From Corynebacterium curieae (GTDB lineage: Bacteria; Actinomycetota; Actinomycetes; Mycobacteriales; Mycobacteriaceae), in assembly GCF_027570035.1 (NCBI RefSeq), contig NZ_JAKMUU010000002.1, forward strand, positions 248,001 to 312,000: a stretch of DNA of 64,000 nt. The letters are read 5' to 3'. Shown here one piece after another: positions 16,904 to 25,865 of this stretch (position 1 is the first letter of the stretch; each line of letters begins with the position of its first letter). Below the pieces are notes generated by a model. The model was not told the origin of the DNA and searched no databases. It saw only the letters and a program-made list of their open reading frames with translations. The position numbers were made by a program, and so were the translations under genes.

Positions 16904-18082
16904 ATGAATGTTAATCACTCCATTGCACGTGCTGCGTCCGATGCCCGCTTTATCCGCGCTGGTATCAACGCCGCCTTTCGCGAACGCATAGGCACAGCAA
17001 CAGACGTGGAATTTAATTTCCTCGGCCCTTCCGTTGGCGATGAGAACGGCAGCTTTGCTACCGATCAGCTCGTGGAGGTGCGGGTAAGCACCGCCCAACA
17101 GGTCTCTGATTTCCGCGGCGTGCGGTTAGCCGTCATCTGCGATAACGCGTGGCACTGGACCACCGCGGCCACCACGCACTTTGCTGACCTGCCACAGGCC
17201 GGCTCAGTGACCCAAGACCTCGACACCATGGCTGCCTATGCCTCCCTCATTGTGGGAAATATGCCGGTGCTGCGCGCACGCCAAGGCAAACACCTAGCCA
17301 TTGTCGCGGTAGATTTTCATCCTTACTTAGAATTCCGCAGCACCCTCATGCGCGGCCTCCAGCAAAGCCCGGCGAATACGGATGAACTTGGCCCTACCCG
17401 CGCGCTAGCCCAATACCTCGAGATGGACTCCACCGAGGAGGAGCCGTATGTGCATTTTTCAGACGGCACCACGGTGCGTTTCGAGCAGGCAAGCCACGAC
17501 GTGCACAAGGTTTCTGGGATAACCCCGGGCTTGGCTGCCGCCCGCGTCTTGGAGGATGCGTTTTACCTCAGCGCGGAAAACCAGATGTATTTTCAGGGAA
17601 ACTTTCCCGATGCCACGGTAGAGCTCAATGCGGACAAAGCTACCGCCACCGTCTCCTACCGCGGCGGGCAGATTGCAGCCAGCGCTGTGCTCATCGCCAC
17701 CATCTCCGCAGAAGAATTCACATGGGCGTGGGCCGACCCAGAGCTCAAGAACACCGCGGCAGCTCGGTTGGCGGGTAACCTGGCGCGCTTCGGTGTGAAC
17801 GAGGTGGTGCCCGAATTGGTGCACCCTCAGCTTCCACTCCAGCTGGCGCGCGGGCACCAACTCCCGCACCTGGCACTGCCCATCTTGGGTATCTGGACGC
17901 TGGCGGGCACTACGCTTGCCGACGGCCGCGTGGGCCTCGTCCTCCTCGATGCCCCACAGCTCCACTTACCCGAACCTACGCCTGCAGCCACCGAGGCAAC
18001 CTTGGAGATTACCCCGCCCGCTTGGATTGATGCCGATCGCGCCCGCGCCGCATATGGATCATTTCGCGGGGTGGACGTGTAA
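16904..18082 (+). CDS. Uncharacterised protein, DUF6882-like
   Basis: A 392-residue soluble protein. The segment EEFTWAWADPELK in the second half resembles the F-W-AWANP signature of DUF6882 proteins; this assignment is from memory and not certain. No signal peptide or membrane helix is visible. A second block around FHPYLEFRSTLMRGL and SHDVHKVSG has no known motif. TATCAT at 16887-16892 lies 11 nt before the ATG. The 133 bp between the TetR gene and this gene show no terminator that I can identify. The last 24 nt overlap the end of the convergent acyl-CoA hydrolase gene. Confidence 0.7.
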   Translation: MNVNHSIARAASDARFIRAGINAAFRERIGTATDVEFNFLGPSVGDENGSFATDQLVEVRVSTAQQVSDFRGVRLAVICDNAWHWTTAATTHFADLPQAGSVTQDLDTMAAYASLIVGNMPVLRARQGKHLAIVAVDFHPYLEFRSTLMRGLQQSPANTDELGPTRALAQYLEMDSTEEEPYVHFSDGTTVRFEQASHDVHKVSGITPGLAAARVLEDAFYLSAENQMYFQGNFPDATVELNADKATATVSYRGGQIAASAVLIATISAEEFTWAWADPELKNTAAARLAGNLARFGVNEVVPELVHPQLPLQLARGHQLPHLALPILGIWTLAGTTLADGRVGLVLLDAPQLHLPEPTPAATEATLEITPPAWIDADRARAAYGSFRGVDV

Positions 18083-19102
18083 AGCGGCGCGGATGGCCTC
18101 CACATCGACGTCGTCAAGCGCGGCCGGCTCAAACGCCGCATCGTTGGGTTTATCCACTAAGACCGCACGCACGCCCTCGGCGAAATCCGCGCGCCGGTAC
18201 ATAAAGGCGCCCAGGTTGGTTTCCAAGTCCAAGGCCTCGCGCACGCTACTACATTCCTGCTCGGCGCGGAATAGTTCCATAGCCGCGACAATGGAGGTAG
18301 GGCACGCTTGGGCGGTCAATTCCGCTACCAGTTGCTTAAGCTCTGGATGGCCCTCCAAGGCTGCGGTGATGTCCTGCCAAGAGTCCTGGCAGAAGGTGTC
18401 CTCGATGGCTTCAACCAGCCCGGTCAAAGGGGGATCACCCGCAGGTGCGGTGGCATGCCGTGCTAATGCAGTAGCGAGACCTTGCTCGATAAGCGTGGTG
18501 GCAAAGGCCTCCCCATCGGGCACGTAGTGGGTGGCTAGCCCGGTCCACAAGAGGTCTGCGGCATACATTCGGTAACCAGTAATGCCCCAAAACTTCGCCA
18601 ACTCTGGCGAAGCTTTGCCGCGCGTTCCCACCGCACGCTGAGCGGCATAGGCCATGCCGACGTCCGTGACATAGCCGATGTTCATCTCCGGCATGGATGC
18701 AAAAGTCTTATCCGTGATCACTCGATGTGAGCCATGGACGGAAATTCCCAGGCCACCACCCATGGCAATGCCATCAATCAGCGCGATGACCGGCTTGGGG
18801 TACTCCGCGATATCACCGTTTAAGGTGTATTCCTCCGCAAAGAAGTTATCGACGTCTTCTAATGTGCCGCCTTGGATCCCTTCGCGGGCATAGCGGACGT
18901 CACCACCTGCGCAATACGCCTTGGGGCTGGTTGAGGTAAAAAGCACTTGCTCCACTTCATCGCAATCGCGCCACTGCGCGAGCGCTGCTGCGATGAGGGC
19001 GACCATTTCTGGGGTGAGGGAATTGAGAGCCTTGGGACGGTTGAGTTCAATGACTCCGGTATGGTTACGGATTGAGGACACAATAGGTGCAGCGTTTGTC
19101 AT
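18059..19102 (-). CDS. 3-hydroxyisobutyryl-CoA hydrolase-like crotonase-fold protein
   Basis: Crotonase superfamily enzyme, 347 residues. That length and the domain order fit 3-hydroxyisobutyryl-CoA hydrolase of valine degradation rather than simple enoyl-CoA hydratases (about 260). The CoA and oxyanion loops are SPKAYCAGGDVRYAREG and DGIAMGGGLGISVHGSHRV. The glutamate in ASMPEMNIGYVTDVG is the catalytic position used by hydrolases of this group, and an extra C-terminal domain with TNLGAFMYRRADFAEGVRAV is present. Possible alternative: a ligase-coupled hydratase with another acyl-CoA. It overlaps the convergent DUF6882-like gene by 24 nt. Confidence 0.82.
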   Translation of the reverse strand: MTNAAPIVSSIRNHTGVIELNRPKALNSLTPEMVALIAAALAQWRDCDEVEQVLFTSTSPKAYCAGGDVRYAREGIQGGTLEDVDNFFAEEYTLNGDIAEYPKPVIALIDGIAMGGGLGISVHGSHRVITDKTFASMPEMNIGYVTDVGMAYAAQRAVGTRGKASPELAKFWGITGYRMYAADLLWTGLATHYVPDGEAFATTLIEQGLATALARHATAPAGDPPLTGLVEAIEDTFCQDSWQDITAALEGHPELKQLVAELTAQACPTSIVAAMELFRAEQECSSVREALDLETNLGAFMYRRADFAEGVRAVLVDKPNDAAFEPAALDDVDVEAIRAALHVHPAK

Positions 19103-19170
19103 ACCCCCTAGTGTGACACACAGCTCACGCCGCTAGCCACCATCAACTAATTCACAGATAGGTTCGGATT

Positions 19171-19968
19171 TTGCTCCCACAGCTCATCGCCCTGGATATG
19201 GACGGCACCCTACTGGACGGCAACGGCCAGCTTCCACCAGATTTTGCCGCGATCAGCACCCGCGCCCACAAGCTCGGGGTCACCCTTGTGCCTGCCTCCG
19301 GCCGCCAGCTTGCCACCCTGCAGGAAATGTTTCCGCACGAAGATACCTTCATTGCGGAAAATGGCTCCGTGGTGGTGCACGACAACCGCGTCATCAGTGC
19401 TACTACCCTGCCCAGCACGGCCGTTCACGCCGCCATTTCTGCACTCCGCACTGTCGACGTCCCGCACACCATAGTGCTTTGCACACCGGATACCGCCTAT
19501 GTGCACAAGAGCGCCGATGACCAGGCCCGCGCAGAAATTGCCAAATACTATAGGTCGGTGGAATGGGTCGATAACCTCGATCCTCTGCTCGATACGAACA
19601 TCATCAAAATTGCCGCCTACTGCGCCGACGGCAGCGAAAAGCACCTTTACCAGCCGCTTCTAGCGGCCGTCCCGGAACACAATATCGCTATTTCTGGCGC
19701 CGTCTGGCTCGACGTCATGGCCAATGGCGTCAATAAAGGCGTAGCACTGCAGACCATGTCGAAGCTCTTGGCGGTTCCGATTTCCCGCACCGCCGCCTTT
19801 GGCGATTTTCTCAATGATTATGAGCTCCTCCATGAGGCCGGTACCGCCATCGCAATGGAGAATGCACACCCCAAATTAAAAGAGATTGCTGATCGCATCG
19901 CCCCGCCCAATACCGAATATGGGGTCATGACAGTCCTGCGTCAGCTTTTTGACAGCGAAGAGTCTTAG
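19171..19968 (+). CDS. HAD-superfamily phosphatase, Cof/YidA type
   Basis: A Mg-dependent phosphatase for a small phosphometabolite, 265 residues. Motif I is ALDMDGTLLDG with the nucleophile Asp at residue 9. Motif II is in VPASGR. The conserved lysine is in NGVNKGVAL, and motif IV is in AAFGDFLNDYELL. The cap is the C2B type seen in Cof proteins. The start codon is TTG 19171; TAGGTT ends 6 nt before it, suggesting a rare leaderless TTG start. It is divergent from the acyl-CoA hydrolase gene, 68 bp apart. Confidence 0.85.
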   Translation: MLPQLIALDMDGTLLDGNGQLPPDFAAISTRAHKLGVTLVPASGRQLATLQEMFPHEDTFIAENGSVVVHDNRVISATTLPSTAVHAAISALRTVDVPHTIVLCTPDTAYVHKSADDQARAEIAKYYRSVEWVDNLDPLLDTNIIKIAAYCADGSEKHLYQPLLAAVPEHNIAISGAVWLDVMANGVNKGVALQTMSKLLAVPISRTAAFGDFLNDYELLHEAGTAIAMENAHPKLKEIADRIAPPNTEYGVMTVLRQLFDSEES

Positions 19969-20088
19969 ACTCGAATTTTCGCCTCCGACCCGCGCGCCAC
20001 CTCGTTACTCCCCCGCATGGGGAGAGAGGCTTGTGCGCGGGCTAAAATTGTCCGTTTAGTAAATATACGTAGTGCTTTGGGAGTTTTT

Positions 20089-23000
20089 GTGAAGCAATTT
20101 TTGCGCTCACTGCTGGGAAAGAAAAAGCCTGAGCGTTTAGATAAACCACGCACGCCTACCTATCAGCCAGTACAACCCAAAACTGGCTCTACTAGTGCGG
20201 CTCAAGCCCCAGCTGCGAAGAATGCCGACCCCCAAAAATCCGACAGCACGGATTCGACTGCGGGTGCAAAGCCCACCACGCCGCAAGGCAACCCACAGGC
20301 TCGCTCGACCAAGGATGTCCAGTCTAAAGACCGAGGAAAGCAGGCATCCGCCCCCAAGGCTGCGTCGACCAAGCCTGCATCGGCTACGGGGACGAAGCCG
20401 GCTGCCTCCAAGGACGCTGGTTCACAACCCGCCGCCAAGCCTGCGCAAAAGGAAAACAGGCGCCCAAGCACCGTGAAACCACGCGCCAACAAGGATAATT
20501 CTTCTAAAGCGCAGCAAGCTAAGGCCGCAAAGCAATCTCCCGCAGCCAAATCGCCTGCGCGCAAACCTGCCGATGGCAAGACTTCTGCCGCTCAGCCGCA
20601 GAAAACGCAAAGCTCTCCACACTCCCAAACCCAAAAGCAACAACAACCGCGTACACAAGAAAAGAAGCCACAGCGTAAACCACACGAACCGGTCCAACAA
20701 CCGAGACGTGGTGCAAGCTTCAGCGCAACTTCGCCGCAGTCCTCCCGCAACGCCGGACCTGCACGTGCCGCTTCCCCCAAGACAGCAGCGAAATCGAGCA
20801 TGAAGGACTCTTTGTCGAGCGAGAAAAAGGCGCCGAAGAAGTCCGATCTCCCCACGCAGCGGCCTGCTCAGGCGAAAGCAGCCTCCACCCCTGCCAAGGC
20901 GAAGCAGCCACAGCCAGCTGCCGCGGCGAAGAATTCCCGCCAACCAGAGAAAGTTCACAAACCAGGCCCGCAGAAGGCTGCGCAAGCAGACAAAGCAAAA
21001 CCGCAGAACCAGCCTCAGGTTTCTACGCGCAAGCCTGGCGCTTCCAACCAGAACGCCGCCCCAAAGAAGCCAAAATCTCCAGCGCCCAAGAAGCCTGCCG
21101 CAAAAGCGGACAAACAGGCTCAATCCAAAAAGCAACCGGTGAAAGCGCCAAAGGAGAGTCAGAACAAACCACAGCCGAAGGAACAACGCCAGCAGGCAAG
21201 GCCCTCTGCGCCACAGGACAAAGTAAAGAAGAAGACACAGCGCCGTCCACAGGTAAAACCATCCGATATCAGCCGTGGACTGGCGCGAAAGTCGCAACAG
21301 GTGGGAACTCCTACCCCGGCTCAACAAAAATCACCGCGCGCCGCCCAAAAGCCGAAAGCAAAGCCGCAGGCTGAAAAGCCTCAACCTGCGAAGCAGCCCA
21401 AACCGGCCCAGCCTAGGAATGGGTCGAAGGCGGCGTCGCCAAGCACAGGCAAGTCCACTGCGGCGGGCGTTGCCGCCGCCAGTACTGCTTCCGCAAAGAA
21501 CAAGAAGGCGCCGCAAGCTAAGCCACAGCCGGCTGTGCAGAAGCCAGCCGCACAGGACTCGCTGGCGGAGGCTAAGTCAAAGTATCCGCTACAGCAGCAG
21601 GCTAAGGACCCCGAAGCCTTGGCCACCCCACCGGAAAGCAAGGTAGTCAAAAAGAAGCGCCATGCCCGCCTGCGCCAGGTCAAGGGGCTCGACGGCCTGC
21701 GCGGCCTCGCGGTCATCGCCGTAGTGCTGTATCACTTCTTCCCTTCCCTACTCCCCGGCGGGTACCTAGGCGTGGACCTCTTCTTCGTCCTTTCAGGTTT
21801 CCTCATCACCTCGTTGCTGGTGCGTGAATTCCAGACCTCCGGTGGGATCAGCTTGAAGGATTTCTGGGTGCGACGATTCCGCCGCATCTTGCCTGCCGCG
21901 GTTTCAGTTTTGGTCATGTGCACCGCGCTTGTGGCGTGGATCGGCGGGGACCTAGCCGTCGGCCTGCGCCAGCAATTCTTGGGCACCCTATTCTTTGTCA
22001 ATAACTGGACGCAGATTGCTACCTCTCAGTCATACTTCGCGGACAATGAAATTCAGGTCTTCGCGCACTATTGGTCATTGGCCGTGGAGGAGCAGTTCTA
22101 CGTCATTTGGCCACTCCTTATCACCGGCGTTTTCTTGATTTCTCGCCGCAAGCCGCGCCGGCTTCCTATCGTGGTCTCCGGAATTTTGTCTATCGCCTCC
22201 GCGGTAGCGATGGCGCTCATTTTTGTACCGGGCGAGGACCCGACGCGTGTGTATTACGGCACTGATACCCACGCTTTCGGCTTGCTCACCGGTGCGGTGC
22301 TATCGCTTCTGATGACATCTACCAAGTCAGACCCGAAGGCCGATTCTTGGCCCGCAGCAGGAAAAGCTGAAACCCGCATTGCCGGAGTCATCGGTGCGTT
22401 GGCGCTTATTGGCTACGGCGCACAGCTATTCCTGATGCCAGATGACGCGGAGTTCACCTACCGCGGTGGCCTCTTCCTCACCAGCGTGCTCGGCGTTCTT
22501 ATGGTCTGGGGCGTAGTCCGCGAGTACGGCCCCATGACCCCGCTCTTTAGGACCAAGGTCATGCGTTGGTTTGGTCAGCGATCCTTCTCGCTCTATCTCT
22601 GGCACTGGCCGGTCATCATGATGCTCAAGGCCCTTTTCGAAGGCAACCAGAACTCCGATAAGTCGTGGATCCTGGGCCTTGTAGCCGTGCCTATTTCTCT
22701 CCTTCTGTCTGAGGTTTCCTATCAGTTCATCGAAAACCCCTTCCGCCGCGGTGGCTACAAGAAGACGTGGAAGACTTACTGGTCCTCCCGCCCAGGTTTT
22801 AGTGAGTTGCGTGATGGCTTTGGCAAGACCATGTGGCCAGTAGTTCCGTTCCTCGTTATTGCCTCTATTGCGGGAGTAGTTTACGGCGTAATTAATTCCA
22901 ACGATAAGACTGAGCTAGAACAGCAATTGGAGCAGCTCCAACAGCAAAACCAAAGCAGCAATAACGCTCCTGCTCTACCAAATAGTTCTGCCCCGCAGGC

Positions 23001-23571
23001 ACCCGTAGAGGACAAAGGCGACAAGGATTCGAAGGGGAAAAAGACTCGTCCCATGCCACAGGGCAAGGACATTACCGCCGTCGGTGACTCGGTGATGCTG
23101 GCCTCTAGTGACGCCCTCAAGCAACGCTTCCCTCAGATTTACGTCGATGCGGATGTCTCCCGCCACTACACTGCGGGCATTCAGGTTCTGCAGCAGCTCA
23201 AGGATTCTGGGCAGCTTCGCAGCACCGTATTCTTGGGATTCGGAACCAACGGCCCTGCCTTCCCAGATCAGATTAAGGAAGCTTTGGACATCATCGGCAA
23301 AGACCATACGGTTGTCATGGCTGTCCCATATGGCGACCGCGAATGGATGTCCCAATCCCAACAGGATGTCCTAGACGCCGCCAAGGAATACGACAACGTG
23401 TACGTCGCAGACTGGTGTGGACACGCACAAAAAGACCCGGCGATCCTCTATTCCGACGGCGTTCACCCGCTGCCGGAGCGCACCGGAGAGTACTCGGATG
23501 CTTTCTATGAGGCCCTGAAAAAGTACTCGAACTACGACAAGACCGTGTCCTCGCAGTGCGTGTCGCAATAG
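20089..23571 (+). CDS. OafA-type acyltransferase with SGNH domain and giant basic disordered N-tail
   Basis: This 1160-residue protein has three parts. Residues 1 to about 525 are low-complexity, rich in Lys, Pro, Ala, Gln and Ser, with almost no hydrophobic residues. Residues of about 530-890 are an Acyltransferase_3 domain (GLDGLRGLAVIAVVLYHFFPS, with the conserved His, and VDLFFVLSGFLITSLL). Residues of about 990-1155 are an SGNH hydrolase-like domain with AVGDSVM and YSDGVHPLP. Family members acetylate or acylate sugars or envelope lipids from outside the membrane. GTG 20089 is chosen because GGGAG lies 5 nt upstream. The tail should be cytoplasmic. The exact substrate is unknown. Confidence 0.85.
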   Translation: MKQFLRSLLGKKKPERLDKPRTPTYQPVQPKTGSTSAAQAPAAKNADPQKSDSTDSTAGAKPTTPQGNPQARSTKDVQSKDRGKQASAPKAASTKPASATGTKPAASKDAGSQPAAKPAQKENRRPSTVKPRANKDNSSKAQQAKAAKQSPAAKSPARKPADGKTSAAQPQKTQSSPHSQTQKQQQPRTQEKKPQRKPHEPVQQPRRGASFSATSPQSSRNAGPARAASPKTAAKSSMKDSLSSEKKAPKKSDLPTQRPAQAKAASTPAKAKQPQPAAAAKNSRQPEKVHKPGPQKAAQADKAKPQNQPQVSTRKPGASNQNAAPKKPKSPAPKKPAAKADKQAQSKKQPVKAPKESQNKPQPKEQRQQARPSAPQDKVKKKTQRRPQVKPSDISRGLARKSQQVGTPTPAQQKSPRAAQKPKAKPQAEKPQPAKQPKPAQPRNGSKAASPSTGKSTAAGVAAASTASAKNKKAPQAKPQPAVQKPAAQDSLAEAKSKYPLQQQAKDPEALATPPESKVVKKKRHARLRQVKGLDGLRGLAVIAVVLYHFFPSLLPGGYLGVDLFFVLSGFLITSLLVREFQTSGGISLKDFWVRRFRRILPAAVSVLVMCTALVAWIGGDLAVGLRQQFLGTLFFVNNWTQIATSQSYFADNEIQVFAHYWSLAVEEQFYVIWPLLITGVFLISRRKPRRLPIVVSGILSIASAVAMALIFVPGEDPTRVYYGTDTHAFGLLTGAVLSLLMTSTKSDPKADSWPAAGKAETRIAGVIGALALIGYGAQLFLMPDDAEFTYRGGLFLTSVLGVLMVWGVVREYGPMTPLFRTKVMRWFGQRSFSLYLWHWPVIMMLKALFEGNQNSDKSWILGLVAVPISLLLSEVSYQFIENPFRRGGYKKTWKTYWSSRPGFSELRDGFGKTMWPVVPFLVIASIAGVVYGVINSNDKTELEQQLEQLQQQNQSSNNAPALPNSSAPQAPVEDKGDKDSKGKKTRPMPQGKDITAVGDSVMLASSDALKQRFPQIYVDADVSRHYTAGIQVLQQLKDSGQLRSTVFLGFGTNGPAFPDQIKEALDIIGKDHTVVMAVPYGDREWMSQSQQDVLDAAKEYDNVYVADWCGHAQKDPAILYSDGVHPLPERTGEYSDAFYEALKKYSNYDKTVSSQCVSQ

Positions 23572-23618
23572 CGCGTTAGCTCGAAGCGGCGTCGACAAGC
23601 GCTTAGGCCCCTATCGCC

Positions 23619-23687
23619 CCGCCCTTCGCGCCCACTGGGAACTACCGGAGCATCGGTTTCAGCCTCCCCCGTGAGCGCGAAGGGCGG
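23619..23687. repeat. Long inverted repeat after the acyltransferase gene
   Basis: Two perfect 13-bp arms, CCGCCCTTCGCGC (23619-23631) and GCGCGAAGGGCGG (23675-23687), enclose 43 nt. It is separate from the terminator at 23722 and has no obvious role. Confidence 0.55.
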
Positions 23688-23721
23688 TGTGCTGCGCCCG
23701 GTAGCAAATCGGGCATAGAAA

Positions 23722-23759
23722 AAGCTCGTCCTCCACGGTGGTGTGTAGAGGACGAGCTT
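23722..23759. terminator. Bidirectional terminator after the acyltransferase gene
   Basis: A perfect 12-bp stem AAGCTCGTCCTC / GAGGACGAGCTT with a 14-nt loop, preceded by an A-run, lies between two convergent genes. Confidence 0.85.
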
Positions 23760-23771
23760 ATAAAATTGGGG

Positions 23772-24095
23772 TTAGTCTACGGAGAACTCGCCCATCTTAT
23801 CCCAACCGGTGCGACCATCGATGTGGACGTTAATGATATCCGGGGTTTCTACGAGGTACTTCGGGAACTCCTCGCAAGAGCGCTTGAAGTGCTCACTCTG
23901 AACGTGCTCAACGTCTTTGCCATCCGCGTAGGACTCCAGCAGCAGGAAGCGCTGGCGATCTTCCGGATCGCGGAACCACTTGAAATCAATGCAACCCGGC
24001 TCTGCGTTGCAGGCCTCGGTGTACCAGTTGATTTCATCGAGGAAAGTCTCTGCGTATTCAGGCTTGACGTGGAATTGTACGTTAATCAAAATCAT
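23772..24095 (-). CDS. Antibiotic biosynthesis monooxygenase (ABM) domain protein
   Basis: A small ferredoxin-like-fold protein of 107 residues. The family motif set is visible: NVQFHVKPEYAETFLDEI at the start, CNAEPGCIDFKWFRDPEDRQRFLLLESYADG in the centre and SEHFKRSCEEFPKYL after it. Members are quinol monooxygenases, heme-degrading enzymes or simple dimerising proteins. No heme-ligand pattern like IsdG is evident, so YgiN-like quinol chemistry is the better guess. It sits alone between the terminator and a secreted protein gene. Confidence 0.82.
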   Translation of the reverse strand: MILINVQFHVKPEYAETFLDEINWYTEACNAEPGCIDFKWFRDPEDRQRFLLLESYADGKDVEHVQSEHFKRSCEEFPKYLVETPDIINVHIDGRTGWDKMGEFSVD

Positions 24096-24183
24096 GCCCC
24101 GATCCTACCGACACCTTGTTCCTTCGGCATCGTTGCAGTTAGGGGCTATGAAGGCAGCGGAATCGGGGCAGGTGAATCGTGGA

Positions 24184-24774
24184 CTAGTTGAGGAAATATT
24201 CCGCCACGTAAATGTAGGTGCCATCATAGGCGGTTGCCACGCCAAATCCGTGCTGAGGGCTAGGGTTTACCGGAACGTCGCGGTTGAACCAATTCAGGCG
24301 ATCTTGTGCTTGCTGCTCGGTCAGGCGGTGAACGGAGCCTTGGCCCTCTTCCTTGTGATTTAGGCCGTGGGCTACCCCGCCCTTGTAATCGAGCTTGCCG
24401 GCGGCACCCTGATCGGCCCATTCCTGAGCAATAGCAGCCGCGCGCGCGTCCTTTCGGTGTCCAGCTTTTTCGAGGTGCGTGGAGGTGGCGGCACCCAATT
24501 CTCCTGCGACCTTAGGTGCGTGGCCTTCAGGCTTAGCCAGGAATTCCGGCAGCGGAATATTGTACTTTTCCGCAAGCTCATATGCTTGCGGAGGTAAGGT
24601 GAGACGAAAATCCTTCACCGCGGTTAAAGGATCAGAAGAAAGCTGCTGGGCCTGCGAAGATGCCTGCTGAATCTGCGGTGGCATTGCTGGTTGAGCGGAA
24701 GCCACACTGGAAGTTCCGGATACGACAAGAGCGGTGGACAGGGCGACAATGGATGCACGTTGAGAAAGCTTCAT
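24184..24774 (-). CDS. Secreted protein, possibly CAP/SCP-like
   Basis: A 196-residue exported protein. A Sec signal peptide is clear: KLSQRASIVALSTALVVSG followed by SVASAQP with a good cleavage site at about residue 27. The mature part ends with a domain containing ARAAAIAQEWADQGAAGKLD, LTEQQAQDRLNWFNRD and ATAYDGTYIYVAEYFLN. This spacing loosely resembles the CAP (SCP/PR-1) fold, where a helix with an AQ.WAD motif and an AVG-type strand end are common. No transmembrane anchor is present. The CAP call is tentative; secretion is firm. Confidence 0.65.
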   Translation of the reverse strand: MKLSQRASIVALSTALVVSGTSSVASAQPAMPPQIQQASSQAQQLSSDPLTAVKDFRLTLPPQAYELAEKYNIPLPEFLAKPEGHAPKVAGELGAATSTHLEKAGHRKDARAAAIAQEWADQGAAGKLDYKGGVAHGLNHKEEGQGSVHRLTEQQAQDRLNWFNRDVPVNPSPQHGFGVATAYDGTYIYVAEYFLN

Positions 24775-24944
24775 GTCTCTACCGTGCCATAGGGCCTAAG
24801 CTTTGGGAAAGGTGTTTCTGGGCTGCCCTGCCGATTCGATACAGCTTTGTTATGGTCCCTGTGCCTTTAAAGCAGTATCGATGATGGGACAATAACCCCA
24901 CAGCAGATATATGTTTCTAAAAGGCTGCGAAAGGCTGTTGACTA

Positions 24945-25858
24945 ATGCTGGACGTATTGACTGGGTTCGCGATCATTTTCGTAGTCATCGGTGTGGGGTT
25001 TGTGCTTGCACACAGGGGTGTTATTGGTAAAGGCGAGGCGCGACTGCAGTTCAACCGCACGGCATTTTGGGCGGCAACACCGGCGCTGATTTTCTCCAGT
25101 GTGGCTCAGTCTGATACCTCTGCCTTTGTGTCGCCGGTCGTAGTAGTAATTGCCGCAGCTTCCGTAACCACCATGGTTCTGTATTGGGTGTGCAGCCGGC
25201 TATTCTTTTCCCGCAGCGGTGCCGAAACTATGGCAGGTGCCGCAGCGGCTAGCTATTACAACTCGGTCAATATCGGCCTGCCTATTGCCACCTACGTCAT
25301 CGGCGACGCCACCTACGCTATCCCAGCCCTAGTCCTGCAAATGGCGGTGCTCTCACCGTTTATAATTGCCGGGCTTAATGTGCAGGGCACAAGCTTACGT
25401 TCGATATGGAGATCCGTAGTCTCAGGGGTTACCGCGCCTGTGGTGCTGGCCGCGGTGGCAGGATTTATAGTCTCCGCCGCGGGGTAGCAGGTACCCGATG
25501 TGGCTATGCAACCGCTGGAGATTCTCGGTGGTGCGTCCATTCCAATGATCCTCATGAGTTTTGGCGCCTCGCTCAAGGGCGATGCGCTTTTGCAAGAGGA
25601 TCGCCTGCCCACAATTACCGCAACCGTTTTGAAACTGGTGGGCATGCCCGCGATTGCACTCGTTGTGGGAGCTGCGTCGGGACTTGGTGGGACGGAGCTT
25701 TATGCAGCGTTGATTTTGGCGGCTTTGCCCACAGCACAAAATGTGTATAACTATGCCGCCACCTATGAGGTGGGGAAACCGTCGCTCGGGATACTGTATT
25801 TCTCACCACGTTCCTGTCGCTGCCCGCAATGCTAGCTATCGCCGCCATCTTTGGCTAG
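24945..25858 (+). pseudogene. AEC-family transporter, broken by a stop and a frameshift
   Basis: The product would be an auxin-efflux-carrier-type permease of about 300 residues. The first half (MLDVLTGFAIIFVVIGVGFVL) is intact up to residue 180, where an in-frame TAG (25485-25487) interrupts. The same frame continues with QVPDVAMQPLEILGG and typical AEC helices. Near 25779 the frame is lost in a G-run; reading one base earlier restores ETVARDTVFLTTFLSLPAMLAIAAIFG and a natural stop at 25856-25858. Five Gs instead of four would repair it. Both halves are otherwise well conserved, so the decay is recent, or one lesion is a sequencing error. Confidence 0.82.
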
Positions 25859-25865
25859 GTAGTAC

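Noticed and set aside
19113-19130. TGTGACACACAGCTCACG between the acyl-CoA hydrolase and HAD genes
   Set aside because: Half-sites are 8 bp apart, not 6, so it does not fit GlxR.
20422-21327. Minus-strand Leu/Arg-rich open frame opposite the disordered tail
   Set aside because: Direct consequence of the Lys/Gln/Ala codons on the plus strand; no start signal.
25485-25487. Amber readthrough or programmed recoding in the AEC gene
   Set aside because: A second, independent frameshift downstream makes decay simpler; no recoding signal is visible.
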